21,043 nt of DNA from JBAXSK01 sp044358815 (GCA_044358815.1 JBIKNH010000057.1:1-21043), one strand, 5' to 3'; shown: positions 1-8,474, numbered from the stretch's first letter. The notes: a model not told the origin generated them from the letters alone. Program-made: numbers and translations.

Positions 1-2
1 AG

Positions 3-104
3 ATTGAGCATAACTTTGCTGCTCTGAAAAAGAGAAGAGCTTATGCTCATCAACATACATCTTTGGATTCTCTCATTGCACAATATGCTAATCTCATCCT
101 CTAG
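3..104 (+). pseudogene. C-terminal end of an IS630-like transposase, cut by the window edge
   Basis: Frame 3 is open from the first base of the window to a TAG at 102-104. It encodes 33 residues that begin IEHNFAALKK and end SLIAQYANLIL. The pattern IEH-(F/W)-x-x-LK-(K/R) followed by a TSLD-type helix matches the C-terminus of IS630/Tc1-mariner DDE transposases, where this glutamate is the third catalytic acid. The family assignment rests on this short tail only. The reading is strengthened by a terminal-repeat-like sequence that starts six bases after the stop (110-125) and ends in TA, as IS630 ends do. Whether the upstream gene is intact cannot be seen, so the pseudogene label here simply means partial. 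Confidence 0.55.
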
Positions 105-109
105 TTCTT

Positions 110-125
110 ATTTGATTCTACTATA
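110..125. repeat. Putative right terminal inverted repeat of the IS630-like element
   Basis: Read inward from the end, the sequence is TATAGTAGAATCAAAT. It matches the left end of the MITE at 15846 (TATAGATGATTCAAAT) at 13 of 16 positions and sits directly after the transposase stop codon. The outermost TA fits the TA target duplication known for this IS family. Confidence 0.45.
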
Positions 126-277
126 TATAATTTTAAGGTTTACTAAAAATTAATTTCACTAGATTATATTTCTAACGTTTTTTCTAAAACAGTTTGTTTT
201 TTTGATTCACTAACATTGAATCAATCACAATTGAATGCGTACATGTGAAACAAGAAGCTTGCTTTGTTCTCTATTTA

Positions 278-382
278 TATAGATAATTCAAACAAAATAC
301 AACTTTGACTACGCTCAGCTAACTTGCCGCGAGGGCTGAGCCTAGTGGAAGCCCACTCTAGGAATCATGTCAAACAACTAGA
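278..382. mobile_element. MITE-like dispersed repeat, copy 1 (degenerate)
   Basis: A 105-bp non-coding repeat, alignable end to end with the copy at 15846-15952. It begins TATAGATAATTCAAAC and ends with ATCATGTCAAACAACTAGA. The centre contains the arms ACGCTCAGC and GGCTGAGC of a hairpin that is perfect in the other copy but decayed here. It contains no transposase. The shared ends with the adjacent IS630-like remnant suggest mobilisation in trans by such an enzyme (inference). Confidence 0.65.
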
Positions 383-522
383 AATACTAGAAATATGCTT
401 CATGGGGGAAGGCGAAATCATATGTTCTTTTTCTATCTGTCAATTCTTCAGGTTTAAACCCATCACTCAGCCCATCACATTCCATACAACTACATTTACC
501 CTCTCACCTCAATCAACAGCCC

Positions 523-1854
523 CTACTCCAAAGGAGTCGTTAGCACATTCCGCAATACTTCCAAACCCTTCTTCAACTGCCGTGATACCGTAACAGCACT
601 AATGCCCAGGGTCTCCGCTACTTCACGATGGGTAAACTCCTTCAAAAATACAAATTCCACAATCTGTCGCGTGCGATCTTCTAATAAATCTAAAGCCTGC
701 TGAATCCGTAAACTATCTTCCTGAGCCAATTGGAAACTATGATACTTCTGATCAGTGACAATATCCCCTAAAAAAGTCGGATTATCATTCTCATCGGAAA
801 GAGGCGTATCCAAACTGACGGGGGAACGATTCTGACAAGCCAACTTAATCTCTTGCCATTCCGACACAGAAATTTTTAGACTATCAGCCACTTCTTGATC
901 TAAAGGTTCGCGCCGGATCTCCATCCGTAGTAAACGAATTTGCTTACAGCCTTGATTATAGAGTGTGAGCCAGTTGCGGGGCATCCGTACCGTAGGACTT
1001 TTATCCCTTAAATAATGCTGAATCTCACCACGAATATAGGGAATGGCAAAGGAGCTAAACGCATGACCACGATTCATATCAAATCTTTCAATGGCACGAA
1101 TCAGACCGATAGAACCCACCTGCACCAAATCATCAAAAGTTTCCGCACATTGATTGACCCAATGATAAGCTTCCTTTCGCACTAAACCAAGGTTCTGGGT
1201 GACGATTCGGTTCCGTAGTTTTAGTGTGGGATTTTGACGATAAACCTGTAATAGATCTAGATTATTGCTATGGCTATTACCTTCATTAGCATCGTCTAAA
1301 TCCATCTTTACAGGAGCTTTTCCAGTCTTAGACCTTCTTCTCTTCTCCCCTTTAAACCGACGACTTACACCAATGCTATCAATCGCTTCATTCCTATCAT
1401 CATCGTCCCTGCCAAACTCTTCATATTCTAAATCCCCTGCATCATCTGATAAATCCAAATCCGACTCCTGACCCCAATCATCTTCTAGATACTCTTGGGA
1501 GTCATTAGTATTTTCTGAAGCAGATTCCATTAGAAGTACATTATCTTGAGACTGATCTTGGAGGGACACTGACAACCGACGGCTAGAAGCAAGTTTAGCA
1601 CGGGAAGCCTTCTGGTTTGGCTTAGTCTGCTCACCAACATCTAAAGGCAACGAGTTTAATAGCATCGTAGTGGGCATCGTGGTGGGCGCTGTTTCAACTA
1701 GCGCATCTGGAGAAAAAACTTTATGCTCTGGTGAAGGAGCAATAATTGGTTGTTTTGGTTGTTTAAGATCAGAAAGCAGTTGCCGATCATCGTCCGTGCT
1801 ATCGGATAACTCCAATACCTTCAGAGATAATTGTGGCGTGCGCGGTGACGGCAT
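523..1854 (-). CDS. sigF: SigF-like group 3 RNA polymerase sigma factor with a long N-terminal extension
   Basis: This is an alternative sigma-70 family factor that directs RNA polymerase to a specialised promoter set. Cyanobacterial SigF is linked to motility, pili and stress responses. Of 443 residues, region 2 spans about 205-285 (FDDLVQVGSIGLIRAIERFD, then SSFAIPYIRGEIQHYLRD), region 3 about 287-365, and region 4 about 380-440 with the helix-turn-helix AETLGISAVTVSRQL. The SigF/SigB/SigG subfamily is normally about 260 residues. Here roughly 190 extra residues precede region 2, with an acidic stretch (about 118-155) followed by a basic cluster (about 165-180, KRRRSKTGK). The start at 1854 is favoured because AAGGAA lies six bases upstream (1861-1866). 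The internal Met184 (1305) lacks a comparable site. The subfamily name is likely but rests on similarity by eye. Confidence 0.8.
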   Translation of the reverse strand: MPSPRTPQLSLKVLELSDSTDDDRQLLSDLKQPKQPIIAPSPEHKVFSPDALVETAPTTMPTTMLLNSLPLDVGEQTKPNQKASRAKLASSRRLSVSLQDQSQDNVLLMESASENTNDSQEYLEDDWGQESDLDLSDDAGDLEYEEFGRDDDDRNEAIDSIGVSRRFKGEKRRRSKTGKAPVKMDLDDANEGNSHSNNLDLLQVYRQNPTLKLRNRIVTQNLGLVRKEAYHWVNQCAETFDDLVQVGSIGLIRAIERFDMNRGHAFSSFAIPYIRGEIQHYLRDKSPTVRMPRNWLTLYNQGCKQIRLLRMEIRREPLDQEVADSLKISVSEWQEIKLACQNRSPVSLDTPLSDENDNPTFLGDIVTDQKYHSFQLAQEDSLRIQQALDLLEDRTRQIVEFVFLKEFTHREVAETLGISAVTVSRQLKKGLEVLRNVLTTPLE

Positions 1855-1860
1855 TTTAGG

Positions 1861-1866
1861 TTCCTT
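1861..1866 (-). promoter_or_regulatory. Ribosome binding site deciding the long sigma-factor start
   Basis: AAGGAA on the minus strand, with a six-base spacer to the ATG at 1854. It supports translation of the full 443-residue form, including the unusual N-terminal extension. Confidence 0.6.
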
Positions 1867-2016
1867 TTCGCCTTAGCAATCAATTACATGCAAACTGTTA
1901 AAATGCAGACTAAACTCAAACTAATTAAACTCAAGTCAAACTTAAACTAGACCCAAGGCAAATTCTGGCAAACCCGTCAAAGATAGTTAGCAACACATCC
2001 CTTTGATCAGTCTGGA

Positions 2017-2028
2017 TTGATCGATCAA
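2017..2028. promoter_or_regulatory. Perfect 12-bp palindrome upstream of the sigma-factor gene
   Basis: TTGATCGATCAA is fully self-complementary and lies about 163 bp upstream of the sigma-factor start codon. A partial second site, CTTTGATCAG, lies 16 bp to its left. It could be an operator for a dimeric regulator. No regulator is identified, so this is a candidate only. Confidence 0.3.
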
Positions 2029-2852
2029 ACAATTCAGAGTCATATCCCAAAAACTGATGACAGATTTCCATAAACTTGTGTATAGAACTGAATCTGCAAA
2101 ACTTTTTATAATTCTTTTCATAATTTTTCCTATAAAAGTTTCATGAAAACCTTTATAAGATCTCCTAAAGAATACTTGAAGACTTTATAAGAACTTAGTC
2201 TTATAAAAATATCGTTCCATAAGTGATTTCTTATGAATGCCATAGCTTCCACAAAGGCAACGGCAACAACTTTATTTGTTATACATTTGCCAACTAGATT
2301 AACTAGCAAAGTTAACCAGCTAACAAACCAAGTCTCGGAATAAACAAGCCAGTTAAATGAATGGCTAAATAAAAGAGGCATCTTGCATGAATTGTCTTGC
2401 CATTGTCTAGTTAACATTTGGCAAATCAGCTACAAAATTGCCTATCTTTCATTGGTTAATTTAAATTATTTTGATCTATCTGTAAATGATGCGCTGGAAT
2501 AGTAAATTTAAATAAATTTTAATAATGAATTATTAAGTATTTTATCCAGACTCAAATCCCAAGCAGCCCTAGATGTTTTGCATCTTGAATTCTAGTAATG
2601 CAATTTGTAGCAAGCGTTCCTTAATTCTACCGTAAGTAGCACCGAATCTAAATAATATAAATTCAATCTTAAGAAATCACAAATTGCTGAGCCAAGTATA
2701 GCGGAAATCCTAAAGATTAAACCATGGGCATTTATGAGTAAAATTCAGCACTAATTGCCGTGATTACAAATGATTACAACAGATTGCCTTTGGCATAAAA
2801 CCATAATGTGGCGGTGCATCAAACAACTGATCAGCCCGTGATTTTGACCAAT

Positions 2853-4976
2853 TTAGTCATGGAATCGGGTTTGACTTTTGTGAATTTGCTGATAAAGCTG
2901 AGTGAGGCTGGTGGCTGGTTCCAAGCAGCTAAAACCTTGACACACCAATGCTAAACCATCGGTAGAATGCAGATCCTCGGCTATTTGTACTACACTGACC
3001 GGGTAATAATATTGCCGTAACACTTGATGCACTTCGCTGGTAGTCCGCACCAAAGTACTGTTGTAATACCAGTCCAGAGCCGCCAACATTGTCGGACAAG
3101 CCGCCGGAGTTTGTGCCATCGGCAGCCCAAATCGTTTTAGGGATAATTCGGCTTTATCGAAATATTCCAGTTTATGGGTCAACAAAACCAACCGGAACAA
3201 ATTGCACAGAGCCACACCATTAGCTGACGGGGTCGCATTGTCTTGGTAACTCCGCTCCCGAATCAACAGATTTTGGCTTTGGTCCTCCGCAGTCATGAAA
3301 TAACTGCCTCCTAGGGCATCCCAAAAATACTGATCAAATTCCTGCTGGAGGCTCACCGCCATTTCAATGTAGCCATGACTCAGATCAGGACAGGCATCCG
3401 CCAGATCTAACAAAGCTTTGATCAAATAAGCATAATCTTCCGCTTGGGCTGATTCCTTTGCCACACCGCCATAGTTCAACCGTCGTAATCGCCCGTCTAC
3501 CCGCTGCTCACGACAAATAAAATCTGCGGCATTAACGGCTAATTCCCGATAAATGGCTTGTCCAAACACCTTATAAGCTGTAGCTAAACCAGAAATCATT
3601 AAGCTATTCCAAGCCACAATCATTTTAGTGTCAGTCACCGGTGGCACACGTCCGGGCCAGGGAATTAACCGTAAATCTTCATCACTCTGGGCAACAGGAA
3701 ACGCATCCGTAGGTCGGGAAAATTCCCCATACCGCTTTTGAAACAACTGATATAAAAGATGTTCCACCGCTGGGGCAATGACTCCCGGCTGTTTGCGCTG
3801 CAACACATTACTACCCTCAAAATTTCCTTGGGGTGTAATCGTGAAATTATCCATTAACAGCCGCAACTCAGAATCACTAAAAATGCGTTTGAGATCGTCA
3901 TAATGCCAAACCCAAAATTTCCCCTCTTTGCCCTCGCTGTCTGCATCTTGGGACGCATAAAAATAACCTGCTGCCGAAAGCATTTCCCGCTGTAACCAAG
4001 TAGCAGTTTGACTAATGGCTCGCTCAAAGGCTGGCTCATGGTAACCTGCCGCCCACAGATTGGCGAGAAACTCCATAATCTGCCCATTGTCATAGAGCAT
4101 TTTCTCGAAATGGGGCACAGTCCAAGTGGGGTCTACGGTGTATCGATGCCAGCCCCCCGCCACATGATCATAAATTCCACCCAAAACCAGTGACAAACCC
4201 CGCTGACAGACCTTTTGCGATAAGACCGTCGCATCAGCTAAAGATTTCAGGGAAGGTGAGGGAGCCGCTGATTCTGTTCCAGCAAGGTTTTGACTCGCTG
4301 CCGCAGTCATAGACTCATTGACCCGCTCAAACCGACTCGCCCGCAACACCAAATCCGCATAGGGAATCATCGGAAAACAAGTGCCATAGGTACGATTGGC
4401 AACTATTTCCGCACATTTGCCAATGCCATCAAATAACAGCCGATCACTCAGCACAGGCACAGGGTTAAACCGATTGATCTGCTGCAAACTCTGGATAATC
4501 TGCCGCTTATAGTCTTGTAAATCATGGCGGCGTTCGTGGTAAACCTGCAAAATCGACTGCAACACCCGCAGAAAACCTGGGCGACCATAGCGCGGCTCAA
4601 TGGGAAAATAAGTTCCGCCATAAAAAGGCACAAGATCATCAGGGGAGAGAAACAGATTCAACGGCCAGCCGCCACTTTCTCCCATAATCTGCACTGACTG
4701 CATATAAATACTGTCAAGATCGGGGCGCTCCTCTCGATCCACCTTAATACTGACAAAATGACTATTCATATAGTCAGCGATCAGGGTGTCCGAAAACGCC
4801 TCATGTTCCATCACCGTACACCAGTGACAACTAGAATAACCAATGGACAAAAAGATCGGCTTATTTTCCTGACGCGCTTTTTGGATTGCTTCATCCCCCC
4901 AAGGAAACCAATCAATGGGATTTGCGCCATGCTTACGCAGATAGAGGCTTTGAGAATGGGCTAAACGATTGGTCAT
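2853..4976 (-). CDS. Thioredoxin domain-containing protein, DUF255 / YyaL (SSP411) family
   Basis: A conserved 707-residue cytoplasmic protein. The N-terminal part, about 1-165, is the DUF255 thioredoxin-like domain that opens NRLAHSQSLYLRKHGANPIDW and carries the CHWC redox-type motif at residues 50-53, followed by MEHEAF and KVDREERPD, all hallmarks of the family. The rest resembles the six-hairpin alpha/alpha barrel of this family (for example HFEKMLYDNGQ, ASQDADSEG, QDNATPSANG), related to sugar epimerase folds. The substrate is not established for bacterial members, so only a redox or sugar-related role can be inferred. Length and N-terminus agree with the family, so the start at 4976 is kept although no clear ribosome binding site precedes it. 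Long spacers on both sides suggest it is transcribed alone. Confidence 0.9.
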   Translation of the reverse strand: MTNRLAHSQSLYLRKHGANPIDWFPWGDEAIQKARQENKPIFLSIGYSSCHWCTVMEHEAFSDTLIADYMNSHFVSIKVDREERPDLDSIYMQSVQIMGESGGWPLNLFLSPDDLVPFYGGTYFPIEPRYGRPGFLRVLQSILQVYHERRHDLQDYKRQIIQSLQQINRFNPVPVLSDRLLFDGIGKCAEIVANRTYGTCFPMIPYADLVLRASRFERVNESMTAAASQNLAGTESAAPSPSLKSLADATVLSQKVCQRGLSLVLGGIYDHVAGGWHRYTVDPTWTVPHFEKMLYDNGQIMEFLANLWAAGYHEPAFERAISQTATWLQREMLSAAGYFYASQDADSEGKEGKFWVWHYDDLKRIFSDSELRLLMDNFTITPQGNFEGSNVLQRKQPGVIAPAVEHLLYQLFQKRYGEFSRPTDAFPVAQSDEDLRLIPWPGRVPPVTDTKMIVAWNSLMISGLATAYKVFGQAIYRELAVNAADFICREQRVDGRLRRLNYGGVAKESAQAEDYAYLIKALLDLADACPDLSHGYIEMAVSLQQEFDQYFWDALGGSYFMTAEDQSQNLLIRERSYQDNATPSANGVALCNLFRLVLLTHKLEYFDKAELSLKRFGLPMAQTPAACPTMLAALDWYYNSTLVRTTSEVHQVLRQYYYPVSVVQIAEDLHSTDGLALVCQGFSCLEPATSLTQLYQQIHKSQTRFHD

Positions 4977-5278
4977 AGCCTGACTTTATGAAGGGTTTTA
5001 GAAGAGATTTATTAGAAAATCTATTAACGGATTCGTAAATAAAAAATAGCAAAGTTGATATTACCACCTGCAATGAAATCCAGACCGAGATTATGGAGAT
5101 TTAATTAGAGGTTTGACTGGGGATTAAGCTAGAAATTGAACTTTTACGCTCCATTCATAAATCACTTTATAAATTATTTTATGAACTATTTGTATTGTTT
5201 ATGGATAATTTGTGAATAGCTGGCAGTGATTTATTTAGAGCATCACTCTGAAAATCACTCTAAAAATCACTTTGCACC
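4977..5278. other. 302-bp spacer between GAF and thioredoxin-domain genes
   Basis: AT-rich, without a credible open frame. It presumably carries the promoter of the downstream minus-strand gene. There are loose repeats of ATCACTT/AATCACT near 5159 and 5226-5272, but no strong terminator hairpin. Confidence 0.5.
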
Positions 5279-5974
5279 TTACTCCAAATTCAGATCCAAT
5301 AAGTTATACCCAGCGTGAATCTGACTATTAATAATAATTGCCGCAATGGGTTCGACTAACATCTCCAAAAGAGCTACATGTTTATGGGTAAAATAATCCG
5401 GCTGATTGTGCATCATCGTAACAATGCCAATTGCTTCGATCCCATAAATAATTGGTAAAGCCACCGCTGAACGCACCGTGTAAGGCTGATTAGGTAGTTG
5501 CACCCAGCGATCATCCTTCATCGTGTCATGGATCCAACCCACATGTCTTTGGCGCAACGCCCAACCAGCTAAACCATCATCTAAAACCTTCGTAATAGCT
5601 GATAGCTTTTGTTCTTTAGTAGTCGCCCCCCGTGCCAAAATACTTTCGGTAATATTGCCATCTTCATCAATTAAAAAAATACTCCCCTGCTGTGCCTGAG
5701 ATTCCTTGACAAGGGTGCTTAAAATATTTTTTAAAGTAGTCTTTAAAATCAGCATCCCACTAACGGACTGAGCATAGCCAATGGAACTACGCAGCATATC
5801 AGTATAAATTTCAATAGCTCTATGGGCAACAGCCTCTTCTTCGTGATGATTTAAAGCAGTTGGTTGGGGATTATCCATAATCTCTGGGGATGAATTAGCC
5901 GAAGATAAAACCTGATTTCTGACATGTAGTTCTGGATTAGATCTAATGAAATGGGATGGGCTAGAGTGGTTCAT
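5279..5974 (-). CDS. Stand-alone GAF domain protein
   Basis: A 231-residue predicted soluble sensor. The first 45 or so residues are polar and low in complexity. A helical segment follows (about 45-70), then one GAF domain (about 75-215) with QGSIFLIDEDG, the LDDGLAGWALRQ helix, SAVALPIIYGIEAIGIVTM and a closing amphipathic helix (LLEMLVEPIAAIII). GAF domains bind small ligands or mediate dimerisation. There is no cysteine anywhere in the protein, so it cannot hold a bilin through a thioether bond as cyanobacteriochrome GAFs do. No kinase, cyclase or DNA-binding output domain is attached, so it probably acts through a partner. No clear ribosome binding site precedes the ATG at 5974. Met33 at 5878 is a possible shorter start. 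Confidence 0.75.
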   Translation of the reverse strand: MNHSSPSHFIRSNPELHVRNQVLSSANSSPEIMDNPQPTALNHHEEEAVAHRAIEIYTDMLRSSIGYAQSVSGMLILKTTLKNILSTLVKESQAQQGSIFLIDEDGNITESILARGATTKEQKLSAITKVLDDGLAGWALRQRHVGWIHDTMKDDRWVQLPNQPYTVRSAVALPIIYGIEAIGIVTMMHNQPDYFTHKHVALLEMLVEPIAAIIINSQIHAGYNLLDLNLE

Positions 5975-6602
5975 AGAAAAGAATCTAAATGCAATCAGAT
6001 GTAATTAAATCTAATCGAATTTGCCTTAATTAATGATAGTTACTGAGTCGGATTTAAAACAAAATCTAAAATTGATTACGAGACCTATCAGAAGATCTAA
6101 ACCATGATCCAAATCATAATTTGAGATTATCATTTAATGGGAATTACCAACCATTTTCCAGTCATGATACACCCCAAAACCTAGTCATCACACTATCATC
6201 ACACTTGAGATCTATCATGGCTAGGGTATCCCAAGACAACCCTTACTTGTTTAGCATATCTTTAAATTCCTAGAAATACGTCAGCAAAATCCCTGATAAA
6301 ACCAATAAATTATCTTAACTAATTGTTTTGGCTGACTTTACATGCAGCAAAGCGCAATTACATTAATCTAAATAACTTGATACTGGTTATTTAATCTTAC
6401 TTTATAAGAATTTACTAGAAATCAGTTCATTTTTTATATGGTTAAACGACATGTAAATCACCTTGCTTGACGACTGTCGGTAAAGTTTTTGGCAGTTTCA
6501 AGTCTCGGATGGAGAAAAATTGCCGCTCCTGATACTATCCTTGACCAAGGGAGCTTGCGCCTGAAAACCATCCTCAAAAGCATTAAGAACATTCTTAAAA
6601 TT

Positions 6603-6636
6603 ATGGGATCTAATGGGATCTAAAACCTATGGGATG
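6603..6636. repeat. Short tandem repeat ATGGGATCTA
   Basis: Two adjacent perfect copies of ATGGGATCTA (6603-6612, 6613-6622) are followed by a partial third (ATGGGATGTC at 6629). They lie about 95 bp upstream of the -35 element of the coiled-coil gene. They could bind a regulator or be neutral. Confidence 0.5.
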
Positions 6637-6729
6637 TCTATGATGTAATTACAAGGTATGTAAGTAACCACAACCATTCAAACGTAAGCGTCAAAGGCAA
6701 ACGTTAAAAGAGAATTCAGGACAAACAAA

Positions 6730-6758
6730 TTGTCAACTAACCCATTGTGTGGTATAAA
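6730..6758 (+). promoter_or_regulatory. Sigma-70 type promoter for the coiled-coil gene
   Basis: TTGTCA (6730-6735) and TATAAA (6753-6758) are separated by 17 bp and differ from the consensus at one position each. Transcription would start near 6765, about 27 bases before the ATG at 6792. Confidence 0.6.
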
Positions 6759-6791
6759 TCTTAGCCTAAAAGCGTTCGTGCGTGGACTATT

Positions 6792-7376
6792 ATGAACACC
6801 ATCGCAGCCCTACAGGATGAAATCGAACAACTTAAGCAAGAACTCGAACAAAGAGACTTGCTTGTGCAACAGTTGTCCGAAGAATTATTCCGGCTGGTCA
6901 AAGGCAACACTGCATTCATGCCCAATGCCGAGCAGTCCTCTCCGGCTGACGCTGCGGCAATCCGTGATCTCCAAGACAAACTTACTGCCGTCGAAGCCCA
7001 GCTTAGCCTATCTGAAAATATGCTCCAGCAGCGGGATCAAGAAATCTTCAGCCTGCGGCAAAATGTGCAGGAGCTAACGGATCACGCCAAAATGTTAGAG
7101 CAAATTGTCCAAGAAATGCCTAACGTCTACCGTGCTAAGTTTGCGGAGCGCATGGTACCGATTAAGCAAAAAGTAGAATCCCTACAGCGGGAAAATCGTC
7201 AGTTGCACATCGAACTCCAGAGCTTGAGTTTTAGAATTGCGAACCGCCACCGTCCCCCCCGCATTGAACTACCGAAAACAGCACATCAGAACCCAGTTTT
7301 ACCCATGTTTGGTGCAATAGATCCTATGCCCCCAGCTATGGCTACTACGATGTCTAACGCCATGTCAGCCGTTTAA
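6792..7376 (+). CDS. Conserved coiled-coil protein of unknown function
   Basis: A 194-residue protein dominated by heptad repeats. A first coil covers about 3-40 (ALQDEIEQLKQELEQRD, LVQQLSEELFRLVKG). A short polar break follows at 41-55, and a second long coil runs at about 56-150 (LQDKLTAVEAQL, LQQRDQEIFSLRQNVQEL, IKQKVESLQRENRQLHIEL). The last 40 residues are rich in proline and methionine and probably disordered. There is no membrane segment or catalytic motif. The phrase LVQQLSEELFRLVKG and the block around MPNVYRAKFAERM look like a conserved cyanobacterial family, but I cannot name it with confidence. It is the first gene of a two-gene unit, 53 bp ahead of the next gene. A structural or scaffold role is inferred from shape only. 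Confidence 0.75.
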   Translation: MNTIAALQDEIEQLKQELEQRDLLVQQLSEELFRLVKGNTAFMPNAEQSSPADAAAIRDLQDKLTAVEAQLSLSENMLQQRDQEIFSLRQNVQELTDHAKMLEQIVQEMPNVYRAKFAERMVPIKQKVESLQRENRQLHIELQSLSFRIANRHRPPRIELPKTAHQNPVLPMFGAIDPMPPAMATTMSNAMSAV

Positions 7377-7383
7377 AGTCTCA

Positions 7384-7403
7384 AAAGGTCTACAAAGGTC
7401 TAC
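7384..7403. repeat. Perfect 10-bp tandem duplication in the intergenic gap
   Basis: Two adjacent copies of AAAGGTCTAC in the 53-bp space between the two plus-strand genes. Each contains an AAGG core but lies too far from the ATG at 7430 to be its ribosome binding site. Confidence 0.6.
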
Positions 7404-7429
7404 AAGAAAAAGTATTCAGGTTCTACCCC

Positions 7430-8032
7430 ATGGCTGCCCGTAACCCCGCTAGTGACTCCCCAGACTCAGAAAATACCTCTGACACTACTAACACCGCTCA
7501 TAGTGCCGTTAATGGTAGTGTCAGTGACTACGGCTCTGTTTATGGTGCTTGTGCTGCCGTTAGTGAGGTGCGGGACTGGGTGCAGAATACATTGGGTTAC
7601 AGTACCGTTGCCAGTGCCCTGGATACCGATCAGGGCAAACACTGGTTACCGATTATTTTGACTGCTCGCGGTCCGATCTATGGGGAGGTGATTGGTCTAA
7701 CTGACCAGGGCAAGTATCACCAGCCGATCCCCCTAGCCGATGCCATTAAACAGCCATTGTTTCATCTAGCCTATGAGCTAGTACATTATCTCAATGCGCC
7801 GCCGGCAGTATACCTCATGCAAATTAAGCTAGCAAAAGACAACCAAGGGGAACTGTCTCTGCTAGCTTTTGATCGCCTGATTCCCTTCCCGTCTGCCCCC
7901 GCCATCGCTTCCGTAGGGGTACAGGAACCAGATCTATTCGTGTGTCATTCTCGCTGTGTGCAAGGACAAAGCATCACTGACGTAATCATCCGTCCTAGCC
8001 AATCTGTCCTAGTTAATCTAGCCTATGGTTAA
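7430..8032 (+). CDS. Conserved hypothetical protein, second gene of the pair
   Basis: A 200-residue protein that I do not recognise by name. The first 35 residues are rich in Ser, Asn, Thr and Asp and look disordered. The remainder (about 40-200) is a compact domain with conserved-looking blocks: RDWVQNTLGYSTV, WLPIILTARGPIYGEVIGL, PLFHLAYELVHYLNAPPAVYL and LLAFDRLIPFPSAPAI. No signal peptide, membrane helix or catalytic signature is visible, so it is probably a cytoplasmic binding or adaptor protein. The tight spacing after the coiled-coil gene, with no terminator between them, points to co-transcription and possibly a shared complex (inference). The gene contains many GTAGTG/AGTGCC-like short repeats near its 5' end. 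Confidence 0.7.
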   Translation: MAARNPASDSPDSENTSDTTNTAHSAVNGSVSDYGSVYGACAAVSEVRDWVQNTLGYSTVASALDTDQGKHWLPIILTARGPIYGEVIGLTDQGKYHQPIPLADAIKQPLFHLAYELVHYLNAPPAVYLMQIKLAKDNQGELSLLAFDRLIPFPSAPAIASVGVQEPDLFVCHSRCVQGQSITDVIIRPSQSVLVNLAYG

Positions 8033-8083
8033 TCTAGTCCATGACTGCCAACTAGATATACCCAGTCAGTCGCCCAGTAAGCT

Positions 8084-8344
8084 TTAGTAAGCTAAGGTCT
8101 CTAGGGTTTCCCGTAGATAGCGACGTACTAATTCATCAAGGTTACGGTCAACAGTGCCGACGGCTCTAGAGTCAGACCAGGTTTCAAAACCAGAGCTTGC
8201 TGCAATGACTTGACGCAGATTGTGCCAAGTGACATCTTGGGTCATACTGCCATCCTTCGAGCCTAAGTTTTCAGTGGCTAAGTTATTCAGGGGCATCACG
8301 TTTGGGGTGGCATGATCGATGTTGTGAGGAGTAGAAATGCTCAT
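8084..8344 (-). CDS. Small conserved protein ending in YLRETLETLAY
   Basis: The shorter form has 86 residues. The first 40 are polar and variable. The C-terminal half, TWHNLRQVIAASSGFETW followed by LDELVRRYLRETLETLAY, resembles a small family I associate with cyanobacteria, with no known function. It is predicted to be helical and soluble. The start at 8344 is preferred because GGAG (8357-8360) precedes it by 12 bases. An in-frame ATG at 8368 would add eight residues but has no ribosome binding site. It is convergent with the preceding plus-strand gene, with 51 bp between the stops. Confidence 0.65.
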   Translation of the reverse strand: MSISTPHNIDHATPNVMPLNNLATENLGSKDGSMTQDVTWHNLRQVIAASSGFETWSDSRAVGTVDRNLDELVRRYLRETLETLAY

Positions 8345-8474
8345 TTTAGTTTTTGGCTCCAAAATCATCTACGGTTGATACTATCATTTCTGCAATAGCC
8401 ACTAGAATCAGATAAAAAAGATACATCTATGGAAATAAATTCATCTGTGAACTAATCCATAATGATTACCATTG

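Larger units (their letters stand above)
105..522. other. Intergenic region, AT-rich, no gene seen
   Basis: After the insertion-sequence end the DNA is AT-rich, then contains one MITE-like repeat (278-382). The remainder to 522 is the downstream flank of the sigma-factor gene on the minus strand. I see no convincing coding frame and no strong terminator hairpin here. Confidence 0.6.
1855..2852. other. 1-kb AT-rich intergenic region with short repeats and a palindrome
   Basis: No credible gene is present. The part next to the sigma factor (about 1904-1950) has irregular repeats around AAACTCAA. A perfect 12-bp palindrome, TTGATCGATCAA, lies at 2017-2028, close to TTTGATCAG at 2002. Three TTATAAG-type motifs occur between 2150 and 2210. 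A 95-codon frame at 2130-2417 has no recognisable motif or start context and was not accepted. Confidence 0.55.
5975..6791. other. Divergent intergenic region of about 0.8 kb, no gene seen
   Basis: This separates the leftward GAF gene from the rightward coiled-coil gene. It is AT-rich, with frequent TCTAA/TTAGA words on both strands. It contains a 10-bp tandem repeat (6603-6622) and a good promoter for the right-hand gene (6730-6758). No coding frame stands out. Confidence 0.55.

Noticed and set aside
324..593. Plus-strand frame of 89 codons
   Set aside because: It overlaps the MITE and the 3' end of the sigma-factor gene and has no conserved features.
2130..2417. Minus-strand frame of 95 codons in the sigma-factor upstream region
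   Set aside because: No ribosome binding site, no recognisable motif, and composition that follows the AT-rich background.
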